The position numbers and the translations under genes were made by a program. A stretch of 59,154 nucleotides of DNA from a virus: positions 1 through 59,154 of IMG/VR virus record IMGVR_UViG_3300027749_000004; one strand, written 5' to 3'. A model generated the notes under the pieces. The model ran no database searches, had not been told where the DNA came from, and worked only from the letters and a program-made list of their open reading frames with translations. Shown here in pieces: positions 16,002 through 22,742 of the stretch; the stretch's first letter is position 1, and each line of letters starts with the position of its first letter.

Positions 16002-17544
16002 CATCGACCTCATCCAACGCAGTGCCTATATAGCCTCCTTTTCGGAAACGCATAAGGGCTAGCGAAGTAGAGTCAACGTAGTCGTCGTGATCGCCGGACG
16101 GGAAGGATGCCACCTCATCAATGACTTCCTCGGCCCAGTGGGTGTTAGGAGCCCACACTCTACCACTCGCGAAGAGGTCGGACACTGCGTTGAGGCGGCT
16201 GATCTTGTCGTTCCCCCTCGATGGGGTGAACTCCTGCACGGGGATGCCCATGGCCCTCATCTCGTAGATCAGCGGCGCACCAGACGCCTTCTTCTCGATG
16301 ATCACGCTATCAGGCTGCCACTCCTTGTACTGGTCGATGGCCTCCTGCTTCAGCCGTGGGAACTCCATCCGCTCCCTGAACGCATTGAGCAGGATGATGT
16401 TGGCCTGCTCGATCCCATTGTCGTCAGGAGCATAGAACACACCCCACGTGGTCAGGGCTGAGTAGTCAGCTCGCTGCGTCTTCTCGAAGGCCGTGTCCCA
16501 CGCCATAAGCACGAACTCGCACTCTGGTGGCCGCTCAGGCTCCCACATCTTCCACCACTCGCGCTTGACTATGGCGCTCGTGTCGGACGTCGGGTTCTGC
16601 TGGTACTGCGCCATCCACTTGGAATTGGGCAGCTCTTCCTTAAGGACGCTCAGCTCTTCTAGCGGCCAGAACTCAGGCCACAGGGGGTTGCCAGATGGCA
16701 GCAGTGCAGGGAACTCAATGACCTCCCACTCATCACCGCCACGTTGGGCTGCAGCCTTTAGCACCTGCGCTGTAAGATCACGCTTGCTCCACCTCGTCAT
16801 GACTATGACAATAGCCCCACCGGGCTGCAGTCGCTGCCGGGGCCCTGAGGTGTACCACTCGTAGGTTTTGTCGTAGATGTCGGGGTTGGTCTCGGCTAGC
16901 GCAGCCTCTTGCTCAGAGTGCGGGTCATCGATGATCAGCAGGTCAGCACCCTTACCTGTCACCGCACCACCAACACCGATAGCGAAGTAGTCGCCGCCCT
17001 TGGACGTGTTCCATCGACCAGCAGCCTTAGAGTCTGACTGCAGCACGAGGTCCGGGAAGACGTTGTGGTAGTGCTCTGTGTCGACGAGGTTTCGCACCTT
17101 ACGACCAAAGCCTACAGCAAGCTCCGCCGTATGGCTTGTCTGAATAACCTTCTTACCGGGGAATTTACCCAAGAACCACGCCGGGAGGAGGTATGATGCA
17201 AACTCAGACTTAGTATGACGAGGAGGCATGTTGATAATAAGGCGTTTACAATCGCCTCTAGCCACCCTCTCAAACGCATCCGCCATCTTGGCATGGTGTC
17301 TTCCTGCAATGAAGCTCGGCCACATGGCCTCGACGAACTTAATGAACCGCTGCTGCGCGAGGCTCTTGTGCTTGAGCTTCTCGAGGTGGTCGAGCTGAGC
17401 GAGGAGCTGCTCTTGGTCGGCAGGAGACAGTGCTGGTAGGATGCGAGGTATATCCGCAAGGGATATATTAGCGAACGGGTTCGCAGGGGGCGAGCCCGGT
17501 TTAGGGGTGGGGGTCTTTACCGGGTGTATCCTTGGGCGTCCCAC
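15958..17544 (-). CDS. terL: Terminase large subunit
   Basis: A 528-aa packaging motor. The ATPase has a Walker A variant (PPRHTKSE, residues 107-114), Walker B (DLLIIDD, 201-207) and a coupling segment (IVIVMTRWSKRD). The RNase H-like nuclease has MAWDTAFEKT, DSVIIEKKASG and GDHDDYVDSTSLAL, giving the three acidic positions. It starts with GTG, which overlaps the small-subunit stop as TAGTG, so the two subunits are coupled. The 3' end overlaps the HNH gene. Confidence 0.95.
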   Translation of the reverse strand: MGRPRIHPVKTPTPKPGSPPANPFANISLADIPRILPALSPADQEQLLAQLDHLEKLKHKSLAQQRFIKFVEAMWPSFIAGRHHAKMADAFERVARGDCKRLIINMPPRHTKSEFASYLLPAWFLGKFPGKKVIQTSHTAELAVGFGRKVRNLVDTEHYHNVFPDLVLQSDSKAAGRWNTSKGGDYFAIGVGGAVTGKGADLLIIDDPHSEQEAALAETNPDIYDKTYEWYTSGPRQRLQPGGAIVIVMTRWSKRDLTAQVLKAAAQRGGDEWEVIEFPALLPSGNPLWPEFWPLEELSVLKEELPNSKWMAQYQQNPTSDTSAIVKREWWKMWEPERPPECEFVLMAWDTAFEKTQRADYSALTTWGVFYAPDDNGIEQANIILLNAFRERMEFPRLKQEAIDQYKEWQPDSVIIEKKASGAPLIYEMRAMGIPVQEFTPSRGNDKISRLNAVSDLFASGRVWAPNTHWAEEVIDEVASFPSGDHDDYVDSTSLALMRFRKGGYIGTALDEVDDVREFRSNRNRGYY

Positions 17545-18155
17545 TACTCTTCCAGCTCCGCTTCGTACTCTGAGGGTGGCTCAATCTTCTTCTCTGGCGG
17601 AGCCACACCGAACTCCTCGTCGAGGTCTTTGCCTAGCGGGGTAATGTCGATGAGGTCTGCATGCAGTAGGCGGCGTACCCGTTCCTTGATGGCATCCTCG
17701 AGAGCTTCAGGGCTCTTGTAGTTAATGGTGATCTCGCTACGCTCGGTGAACAGACCGATGTCAGAGTGCTTGCCTAAGAGTTCTAACGCCTTGAGCTCGA
17801 ACTTGGTCTCACCGCAGTTGGCTATCTCTAGCAGCTTATTGGTAATGGCCGACCGCGCAGAGGCAGCATCGAGCGCCATCGTGGACCCGTAGGTGCGGAG
17901 GAACGCAGCGGCGGCATAGGCCGTGTTGATCTGGGTTAGGGGGGTTTTACTCTTGTTCTTGATCACCGCCTCGAGCAGGCGCTGCTCGGCGGCGTAGTCT
18001 TCTTCTGAGACCTCTATGGGGGCCCCGAGGTCTACCTGTAGCTCTGCAGTTGCTGCGGCTACGGCTATCTCATCCTCAAAGGTCCCTGCCATTTCCTCGG
18101 TGAGGTCAAAGGGCATGGGGTTAGTCTTGTCTGGCGTTAGACGCACTGTAGGCAT
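17544..18155 (-). CDS. terS: Putative terminase small subunit
   Basis: A 203-aa protein directly upstream of terL with a one-base stop/start overlap. The body (KTPLTQINTAYAAAAFLRTY, AITNKLLEIANCG, LKALELLGKHSDIGLFTERS) is the pattern of phage small terminases, which recognise the packaging site as a ring. The termini are acidic. The ribosome site is weak (AGGG 14 nt away). It is the first gene of the late arm, so packaging recognition may involve the adjacent 18156-18597 region. Confidence 0.75.
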   Translation of the reverse strand: MPTVRLTPDKTNPMPFDLTEEMAGTFEDEIAVAAATAELQVDLGAPIEVSEEDYAAEQRLLEAVIKNKSKTPLTQINTAYAAAAFLRTYGSTMALDAASARSAITNKLLEIANCGETKFELKALELLGKHSDIGLFTERSEITINYKSPEALEDAIKERVRRLLHADLIDITPLGKDLDEEFGVAPPEKKIEPPSEYEAELEE

Positions 18156-18239
18156 GGGGTCGGGCTACCCTGATGTTTGTAAGGTCGCGAAGCGACACAG
18201 TACCCCTGCTTTAACAGGAGTTAGGTGAAAAACAACTTG

Positions 18240-18257
18240 AAAAAATATATACCCCCC
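18240..18257 (-). repeat. 18-bp box, copy 1 upstream of the late operon
   Basis: On the minus strand this reads GGGGGGTATATATTTTTT and is repeated exactly at 18295-18312, 55 bp away. Both face the terminase operon. The TATATA core could be a -10-like or activator-bound element; this is inference. Confidence 0.8.
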
Positions 18258-18294
18258 GGCTGCTGCGCAGCCTGAAAGGAGTGGGGGCCTCCCT

Positions 18295-18312
18295 AAAAAA
18301 TATATACCCCCC
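18295..18312 (-). repeat. 18-bp box, copy 2 upstream of the late operon
   Basis: Exact second copy of the box at 18240-18257. The spacing of 55 bp is close to five helical turns, so both copies would face the same side of the DNA. Confidence 0.8.
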
Positions 18313-18597
18313 TGGGGTAGCAAAATAGAAAAGGTGACGGGGGGGTTTCTGAGAGATGCTCATATAATGTGCAAAATAGTGTAATATAGAGCCGGGGCCC
18401 CAAATATCTGGTTTGGGGGGGTACCCGGCCCGTGGGGCCCCGATCATGGTCGTAAGATAGCCCTAGGGCTCTAAGCCATTGAAATCGTTGGGCTTTATAT
18501 TCCCTATTGCGTATGACACGGTTATTTCGTAAGTTTTTTGGGCGGCGGGACAACTCCCTCTGTACCTAGGCGATCATGCCTAATAGGAAACGACACT

Positions 18598-19461
18598 ATG
18601 TCTACTCAAGTAACCTCAAACGCGTCGGCCTTTGTGCTGGCGTCCACCTTCCTTGCTTCTGGCGAAGCATCTATCGAGCACGGGACTTCCCTTGTGACCT
18701 TTGGGCTCATGCAATGGTTGCGCGGCGATATGACTTTCCGCGCCGTTGTCACCTCTGGCAAGGGTGACAATCAGACCTCTCGGTCCAAGGTCTTCCGTCT
18801 TGCGGATTATCCCTTCCCTATCATGACTGAGAAAGGGAAGGTCGATGGACTAATGCGCAAGGCACAACTTGCGGCAATCGTGGACGCAATGGGCATTGAT
18901 ACCCCTGCAATGCGCGCTTGCTTCACTCGGTGCCTACCCGCCGCTTTGGTCTTGGCTGACACGGAAGCGCAATACAGCAAAGACGCAAAGGCTATCGTTA
19001 AAGTCCCGGCTCGTTACGCCTTGGACCTTTTCAAGAAAGACGGTTCATTCTCGGACCTTGGCAAGTCTATCCTTGAAGCTATCAAGGAAGCGGCAAGCCT
19101 CAATGGTAAAGACATTGATGACGCAGAAGCGGTTCGCCGCTTGGATAAGGCGACTGTGCCTCTCTCAGGCGCGGATAGCCGGACCTATGGCAAACTTCCT
19201 ACTGCCGCAGGTTTTAACCGTGACCTTGCCAAGCCTCTTGCGGCTTCCTTAGGTCTGATCCCTGCCCTCAAGGCAGGGACGCCAAAGGCGCCACAAGGCG
19301 CTAGCGTCGGGCTTGAGACTTCCTTGACCTTCCTGATCAAGACGATACGCGAACAGGTGGAAGGGGATGAGGCAGAGGAAGCGTTTACTAACGAGCGCGT
19401 CGCAGAGGTCCGCGAATTGGCGACCTTGATTGCCGCCTTCCTTGAAGCCGAGGAAGCCTAA
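18598..19461 (+). CDS. Unknown protein, first gene of the plus arm
   Basis: A 287-aa soluble protein starting MSTQVTSNASAFVLASTFLA, with AGGAAA 9 nt before the ATG. The frame extends upstream to 18538, but that stretch lies in the control region. I recognise no domain; the middle has KVPARYALDLFKKDGSFSDL and the C-terminus is acidic. It stands alone, bounded by the divergent control region and a strong hairpin, so it probably has its own promoter and high or immediate-early expression. A host-takeover or DNA-associated role is conceivable but unsupported. Confidence 0.75.
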   Translation: MSTQVTSNASAFVLASTFLASGEASIEHGTSLVTFGLMQWLRGDMTFRAVVTSGKGDNQTSRSKVFRLADYPFPIMTEKGKVDGLMRKAQLAAIVDAMGIDTPAMRACFTRCLPAALVLADTEAQYSKDAKAIVKVPARYALDLFKKDGSFSDLGKSILEAIKEAASLNGKDIDDAEAVRRLDKATVPLSGADSRTYGKLPTAAGFNRDLAKPLAASLGLIPALKAGTPKAPQGASVGLETSLTFLIKTIREQVEGDEAEEAFTNERVAEVRELATLIAAFLEAEEA

Positions 19462-19467
19462 CCCCTA

Positions 19468-19489
19468 GGGCCCCTCGCAAGAGGGGCCC
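19468..19489 (+). terminator. Stable hairpin with GCAA tetraloop after the first plus-strand gene
   Basis: A nine-pair stem GGGCCCCTC / GAGGGGCCC closed by a GNRA loop begins 7 nt after the stop codon. No T tract follows, so it may act as an RNA-stabilising 3' hairpin or processing site rather than a true terminator. The small membrane gene starts 20 nt later. Confidence 0.55.
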
Positions 19490-19509
19490 GCCCTTCGGGA
19501 GCTAATCGC

Positions 19510-19611
19510 ATGAACCCTCTCTACCGCATCTTTCGAGCCCTGCTCGAAATGGCTATCGTCCTAGGCGGACTGGCCAGCATCGTCGCCCTTCTGATCATCC
19601 TCGCATCCTAG
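19510..19611 (+). CDS. 33-aa single-span membrane peptide
   Basis: The sequence encodes MNPLYRIFRALLEMAIVLGG then a continuous hydrophobic stretch ending LLIILAS. A GGGAG site 8 nt upstream and a strong terminator 7 nt after the stop support expression. The basic N-terminus and single span suggest an inner-membrane micro-protein. Small early phage membrane peptides can block superinfection or disturb host membranes, but nothing here shows which. Confidence 0.6.
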   Translation: MNPLYRIFRALLEMAIVLGGLASIVALLIILAS

Positions 19612-19617
19612 CCCTAG

Positions 19618-19650
19618 CCCCGCAGCCGAAAGGCTGCGGGGTTTCTTTTT
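19618..19650 (+). terminator. Strong rho-independent terminator
   Basis: Ten-pair stem CCCCGCAGCC / GGCTGCGGGG with a GAAA tetraloop, then TTTCTTTTT. It insulates the first plus-strand gene pair from the repeat island and the main early operons. Confidence 0.92.
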
Positions 19651-19708
19651 ATCCTTTCAGGATAGTTCCAACGTGTGAGGCCATCATCGTGTTTTTCTTA
19701 CATCGCAT

Positions 19709-19728
19709 CTCGCAACCATGATCGCGAG
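19709..19728. promoter_or_regulatory. NcoI-centred palindrome, imperfect copy
   Basis: CTCGCAACCATGATCGCGAG, self-complementary at 16 of 20 positions. It follows TTTCTTACATCGCAT, a context repeated at 20311. Confidence 0.6.
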
Positions 19729-19774
19729 TTTCTTACATTAGTTTTCTTACATTAGGTTTTCTTACATTGCATCT

Positions 19775-19790
19775 CGCAACCATGGTTGCG
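19775..19790. promoter_or_regulatory. NcoI-centred palindrome, perfect 16-bp core
   Basis: CGCAACCATGGTTGCG, a perfect dyad preceded by TTTCTTACATTGCATCT. It has the same core as the leader site at 20556. Confidence 0.7.
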
Positions 19791-19800
19791 GGATTTCTTA

Positions 19801-19830
19801 ACATTGTAATGTTAAGTTTTTTTCTTACAT
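19801..19830 (+). repeat. 30-bp exact direct repeat, copy 1
   Basis: Identical to 20290-20319. It contains the dyad ACATTGTAATGT and ends TTTCTTACAT. In copy 1 the dyad is extended to CTTAACATTGTAATGTTAAG. Confidence 0.9.
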
Positions 19831-19867
19831 TATACCTTACGTTAACGTCAACATAGTACGTCATATA

Positions 19868-19896
19868 TAACGTAACAAAAATTTCCTAACCGCAGG
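19868..19896 (+). repeat. 29-bp inverted repeat, left arm
   Basis: It starts TAACGTAACAAAAATTTCCT and matches the reverse complement of 20239-20267 at 28 of 29 positions. Beyond the core, both arms continue with similar GTAAGAATGTAAGAAAA sequence, so the similarity extends imperfectly over about 80 bp. Confidence 0.9.
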
Positions 19897-20238
19897 TTGG
19901 TATTGTAAGAATGTAAGAAAACGGTTTGGGTAATGTAAAGAAAATTCCTCAATGAAATCAAGCAATGTTATAATGTTATATTGTAAGAACGGTTTTTGAG
20001 CTTTTCAGGAAACTGCGCTTCTATGCAAGTGCAGCTCTCTCCCGCATTCCAAAAAAACAAAAACCCCAAACTCGCCATTCTCTCTCTATTTCTTTTAACA
20101 ATATAACATTACCCTTACTTTCTACCTTCAAACCCTTATGCCATAAGGCGTTGCTAATGTAAGAAAACCATTTTCCGTTTCTTAACATTAGGCCCTTTTT
20201 TCTTACATTCTTACATTACCTTTTTTAACATTCCACAC

Positions 20239-20267
20239 CCTGCGGTTAGGATATTTTTGTTACGTTA
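20239..20267 (-). repeat. 29-bp inverted repeat, right arm
   Basis: Mirror arm of 19868-19896, about 340 bp away, with one mismatch. The pair frames the most repeat-dense part of the island. Confidence 0.9.
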
Positions 20268-20289
20268 GATAGGGTGTACTTTTTCTCTT

Positions 20290-20319
20290 ACATTGTAATG
20301 TTAAGTTTTTTTCTTACAT
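20290..20319 (+). repeat. 30-bp exact direct repeat, copy 2
   Basis: Second copy of 19801-19830. It leads directly into a palindrome-bearing segment (CATCGCATCTC...), the same context found at 19701. Confidence 0.9.
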
Positions 20320-20324
20320 CGCAT

Positions 20325-20344
20325 CTCACGACCATGGTTGTCAT
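20325..20344. promoter_or_regulatory. NcoI-centred palindrome, degenerate copy
   Basis: CTCACGACCATGGTTGTCAT. The central ACCATGGT is intact and the flanks are partly symmetrical. It follows the second 30-bp direct repeat. Confidence 0.55.
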
Positions 20345-20359
20345 TTTCTTACATTGTCT

Positions 20360-20456
20360 TTTTCTTACATTACCCCTGCCTGTTCGTTTTCTTACATTAC
20401 CCCTGCCTGTTCGTTTTCTTACATTACCCCTGCCTGTTCGTTTTCTTACATTACCC
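20360..20456 (+). repeat. 27-bp tandem repeats (three full copies plus a partial)
   Basis: Each unit is TTTTCTTACATTAC followed by CCCTGCCTGTTCG. Full copies lie at 20360, 20387 and 20414, with a 16-bp partial at 20441. The array ends 4 bp before the -35 of the 20461 promoter, where upstream activator or iteron-type binding sites would sit. Confidence 0.95.
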
Positions 20457-20460
20457 TAAT

Positions 20461-20489
20461 TTGACTTCACCCTTAAGATGTGCTACAAT
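20461..20489 (+). promoter_or_regulatory. Sigma70-type promoter for the first early operon
   Basis: TTGACT and TACAAT are separated by 17 bp. The -10 merges with the island repeat (TACAATGTAAG), so a repeat-binding protein could repress it. It shares AATTTGACTTCA with the 24667 promoter. The predicted transcript start is near 20496, about 100 nt before the first gene. Confidence 0.85.
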
Positions 20490-20555
20490 GTAAGCTCAAT
20501 CAGTAATTCCACTGGTTGGTTCCTCCGCCTCTGTCGCTGCCGCCCACTTCGATCT

Positions 20556-20571
20556 CGCAACCATGGTTGCG
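20556..20571. promoter_or_regulatory. Palindromic operator candidate in the leader of the first early operon
   Basis: CGCAACCATGGTTGCG, a perfect 16-bp dyad about 60 bp downstream of the predicted transcript start and 26 bp before the first ATG. The same element lies in the leader of the 24814 operon. It is probably bound as DNA, because the RNA hairpin would have only a five-pair stem. Confidence 0.7.
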
Positions 20572-20596
20572 GGTTGGGACCTGCGCAGAGGCGTTA

Positions 20597-20806
20597 ATGG
20601 AGACTACGACGATGCAAGAGATCACCCGCTACGCTGCTCCTATGCAGCTACCCACAGTGCTTCCAACCCTACCCTTCGCCAAGCCAGCCCCACGCTTCTT
20701 CACGTCAGCGATCACTGACGACGAGCTGGACACCTACCTGCTGCGCATGCCTGACCGTCTCATGCACGAGATGGCTACGCGCTTCGCTTTGGCCGGGGGA
20801 GAATGA
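20597..20806 (+). CDS. Small unknown early protein
   Basis: A 69-aa protein starting METTTMQEITRYAAPMQLPT, with AGAGG 5 nt before the ATG. An ATG five codons later is also possible. The C-terminus looks helical (DDELDTYLLRMPDRLMHEMA). No domain recognised. First gene of the operon under the 20461 promoter; its stop overlaps the next start as ATGA. Confidence 0.65.
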   Translation: METTTMQEITRYAAPMQLPTVLPTLPFAKPAPRFFTSAITDDELDTYLLRMPDRLMHEMATRFALAGGE

Positions 20807-21111
20807 CAACTATGGTTTACATCCCAAGAGACCCCTTCGCCCGCACACGTGCGCGACCCGTGCAGCTGCTCAATGCGACCATCAATGGTCGGAGCATTGC
20901 CTACTCCAACTACACCGAGTTCTACGTGCAGGCGAGCAAGGACGGCAGGTCCTACCAGACCCGCTACTGCTTCGTCGGTGACCTTGCTGCTGCCATCGCC
21001 CACTACGAGGCGATACATGCTTATCGGTGGAGCAAGCGCATCTATGCGCCTTCGATCAAACCCAACCCCACACTGGTCGAGAAGCCAGCAATCGTCACCG
21101 ATGGAGAGTGA
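20803..21111 (+). CDS. Unknown early protein
   Basis: A 102-aa basic protein (MTTMVYIPRDPFARTRARPV, then YVQASKDGRSYQTRYCFVGD). Short spacing from GGGGGAG suggests the ATG at 20812 may be the true start. No domain recognised; fold appears mixed alpha/beta. Confidence 0.6.
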   Translation: MTTMVYIPRDPFARTRARPVQLLNATINGRSIAYSNYTEFYVQASKDGRSYQTRYCFVGDLAAAIAHYEAIHAYRWSKRIYAPSIKPNPTLVEKPAIVTDGE

Positions 21112-21114
21112 GGC

Positions 21115-21336
21115 ATGAGCAAGATGATTTACATCGTCGAGGAGTGGGAAGCCGACGCAGGGGGTGAGTTCTTGGATATCTACTGCTTCGACACTAGGCC
21201 TGAGGCTGAGTGGTTCAAGACGCGCATGGAGGAGTTCTACGGACCGACCACCTCACAGTGGCTCATCAAGGACAAGCTCCTCTTCACGGATATGCACGAT
21301 GCCGTCAAGGTATGGGCAGGAGTGGACGATGAGTAA
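21115..21336 (+). CDS. Unknown early protein, tandem paralogue A
   Basis: A 73-aa acidic protein starting MSKMIYIVEEWEADAGGEFL. The next gene encodes a clear paralogue with the same MSKMIYIVEEW start, YCFD...EAE.FK.RME core and MHDA segment. Both resemble small ferredoxin-like alpha/beta domains, but no family is recognised. Confidence 0.7.
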   Translation: MSKMIYIVEEWEADAGGEFLDIYCFDTRPEAEWFKTRMEEFYGPTTSQWLIKDKLLFTDMHDAVKVWAGVDDE

Positions 21337-21580
21337 GATGATTTACATCGTCGAAGAGTGGGGCACCGTTGGCGGTGACCATGACGAGTGCAAGGCTAGC
21401 TACTGCTTCGACGCTAGGCACGAGGCTGAAGCGTTCAAGGAGCGCATGGAAAAGCTCTACGGAAACATCACGTCCGACTGGTTCATCGAGGACAAGCAGG
21501 TCTTCACCCACATGCACGACGCCTTGGTGGTAGCAACCGACAAGCAAGGCTTACCTTTACCACTACGCATCTACCCATAA
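21329..21580 (+). CDS. Unknown early protein, tandem paralogue B
   Basis: An 83-aa paralogue of the preceding gene, starting at ATG 21329 and overlapping it by 8 nt. Shared blocks are MSKMIYIVEEW, SYCFDARHEAEAFKERMEKLYG and FTHMHDALV; it has an extra C-terminal tail (KQGLPLPLRIYP). An upstream frame extension to 21164 is a shadow of paralogue A. Confidence 0.7.
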   Translation: MSKMIYIVEEWGTVGGDHDECKASYCFDARHEAEAFKERMEKLYGNITSDWFIEDKQVFTHMHDALVVATDKQGLPLPLRIYP

Positions 21581-21620
21581 CAAAATACACCAACAACTCC
21601 TCAACAAGGAAACACTTCCC

Positions 21621-22202
21621 ATGACGACCCCAACCAAGACCAACACCCCCAAGGTTCCCTCCATGCGCCTCACCGTCGAGCTCCGTGCTCAGATCGTTAG
21701 AGCCGTCATGGATGACATGCCAGCACTCAGTACCAACCTGCTTAGGAGCTACCGAGACACTATGGACAAGCGAGCGCGGGAGATCGCCCGTGAGCAGCTG
21801 CCCGAGAAGGTGAGGGCAATCTATGACGACGTGGACCTGCGCAGCTACATCAACTCCGAGTACGTCAACATCTGCTGTGCGGGTTACTCGCTGCCTACCC
21901 TTGCACGTGGGTGGGATGGTAGGCAGGTATTGATTGCAGCCATCACAATAGACCCCGCGTTTGATGCAGCTCACACTGCGTATGACAAGCTACGCGACGA
22001 TGCACAGCGCATCCAGCAACAACTAACCGTCAACGTCGCCATCCCTAGGACTGTGAAAGCGTTCGTCGAGATGTTCCCCGACCTTGCCAAGTACGCACCC
22101 CAAGAACCTACCCCTGCCACTGCTAACCTACCCGCTACAACGCAACTAATGGATAGCCTCAAAGCAGCGGGCCTGAAGGTGGGTGAGGAGAGCGAGGGAT
22201 GA
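21621..22202 (+). CDS. Nmad5-like protein (putative nucleotide-modification-associated)
   Basis: A 193-aa protein with MRLTVELRAQIVRAVMDDMP at the start, a Lys/Arg-rich helix, then VAIPRTVKAFVEMFPDLAKY and an ATTQLMDSLKAAGLK end. The R.T...R..IV start plus T.K..VE..P.....A end is what I recall for Nmad5, a domain named from association with phage base-modification genes. No other modification gene is visible here, so the link is weak. It has its own AAGGA site. Confidence 0.5.
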   Translation: MTTPTKTNTPKVPSMRLTVELRAQIVRAVMDDMPALSTNLLRSYRDTMDKRAREIAREQLPEKVRAIYDDVDLRSYINSEYVNICCAGYSLPTLARGWDGRQVLIAAITIDPAFDAAHTAYDKLRDDAQRIQQQLTVNVAIPRTVKAFVEMFPDLAKYAPQEPTPATANLPATTQLMDSLKAAGLKVGEESEG

Positions 22203-22378
22203 CACTGGAAGAAGCGCAAGCAGCGCTTACCGCTGCTCAGCTAGAGGAAGGGCTACGCTACCGCCTATGGAAGCGTCAGCCTAACCCTACGACCTACGAC
22301 CGCTACAAGAAAGCCAGCCATGCAACAGGCGATGCCATCACGGCATGGGCCGACCTCAAGGAGAAGACCGATGACTAA
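22199..22378 (+). CDS. Small unknown protein
   Basis: A 59-aa protein (MTLEEAQAALTAAQLEEGLR, then YDRYKKASHATGDAITAWAD). Its ATG overlaps the previous stop as ATGA and it overlaps the next gene by 8 nt. Helical and charged; function unknown. Confidence 0.65.
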   Translation: MTLEEAQAALTAAQLEEGLRYRLWKRQPNPTTYDRYKKASHATGDAITAWADLKEKTDD

Positions 22379-22742
22379 AAAGAAGGTGATCAAGTCCTGT
22401 AGCGACTGGGATGTAATGCTGAGCCACCTCGAGGTAGAGATGCGGCGCACCCTTGGCTACGAGCGTAACGAGACGCGGAGTTATGTCGTGGCCCTACGCA
22501 CGATGGAGCGGCTCGGTGCCAAGCGTAGCGACAACTTCACCGATAGGGGGACGAGTAAGAAGGCAGAGGCTCTGTTCAACGCGGAGTTCAATAAGTCTCG
22601 CGAGGAGTGGAGCGAGTACCTGCGGCTGAAGGATATATTCGCCCCTCACATCCACCGATACGAAGGCATCAAGTACCCGGACCCGTTAGAGGACTTCCAT
22701 GCTGCATGGGTCAAGGCAGGGGGGGAGAAGTTCTATGCGTAG
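22371..22742 (+). CDS. Unknown protein
   Basis: A 123-aa protein starting MTKKKVIKSCSDWDVMLSHL, coupled to the previous gene (ATGACTAA). Charged and helical throughout, with KREEWSEYLRLKDIFAPHIH-like segments. No family recognised. Confidence 0.65.
   Translation: MTKKKVIKSCSDWDVMLSHLEVEMRRTLGYERNETRSYVVALRTMERLGAKRSDNFTDRGTSKKAEALFNAEFNKSREEWSEYLRLKDIFAPHIHRYEGIKYPDPLEDFHAAWVKAGGEKFYA

Larger units (their letters stand above)
18156..18597. promoter_or_regulatory. Divergent intergenic control region between late and early arms
   Basis: This 442-bp stretch has no convincing gene; two minus-strand frames across it are repeats read as protein. It holds two 18-bp direct repeats (18240-18257 and 18295-18312), a GTCGC-GAA-GCGAC hairpin (18184-18196), a GGCTGC-TGC-GCAGCC hairpin (18258-18272), and two GGGGCCCC blocks (around 18394 and 18435). 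I could not pick a confident -35/-10 pair for either direction. It must contain the start signals of the late operon, and it may include the packaging site. Confidence 0.65.
19651..20457. other. AT-rich repeat island, candidate replication origin/control region
   Basis: About 0.8 kb with no credible gene. The motif TTTCTTACATTA or its complement occurs well over a dozen times in both orientations (for example 19729, 19743, 19758, 19821, 20361). It also holds a 29-bp inverted repeat, a 30-bp direct repeat, a 27-bp tandem array and three NcoI-centred palindromes. AT-richness, iteron-like repeats and dyads are usual for phage origins. The repeat also overlaps the -10 region of the next promoter (TACAATGTAAG), so it may bind a regulator instead. 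One plus-strand frame (20274-20459) is only the tandem repeat read as protein. Confidence 0.75.

Noticed and set aside
18211-18553. Two overlapping minus-strand frames in the divergent region
   Set aside because: They translate the 18-bp direct repeats (GGYIFF / GVYIFS), have no ribosome site and odd composition; control region is a better explanation.
19694-20456. CRISPR-like array
   Set aside because: The short TTTCTTACATT repeats occur in both orientations with irregular spacing and the tandem units have no variable spacers.
20274-20459. Open plus-strand frame with FLTLPLPVR repeats
   Set aside because: It is the 27-bp tandem repeat read as protein. It lacks a ribosome site, ends at the promoter and has no gene-like composition.
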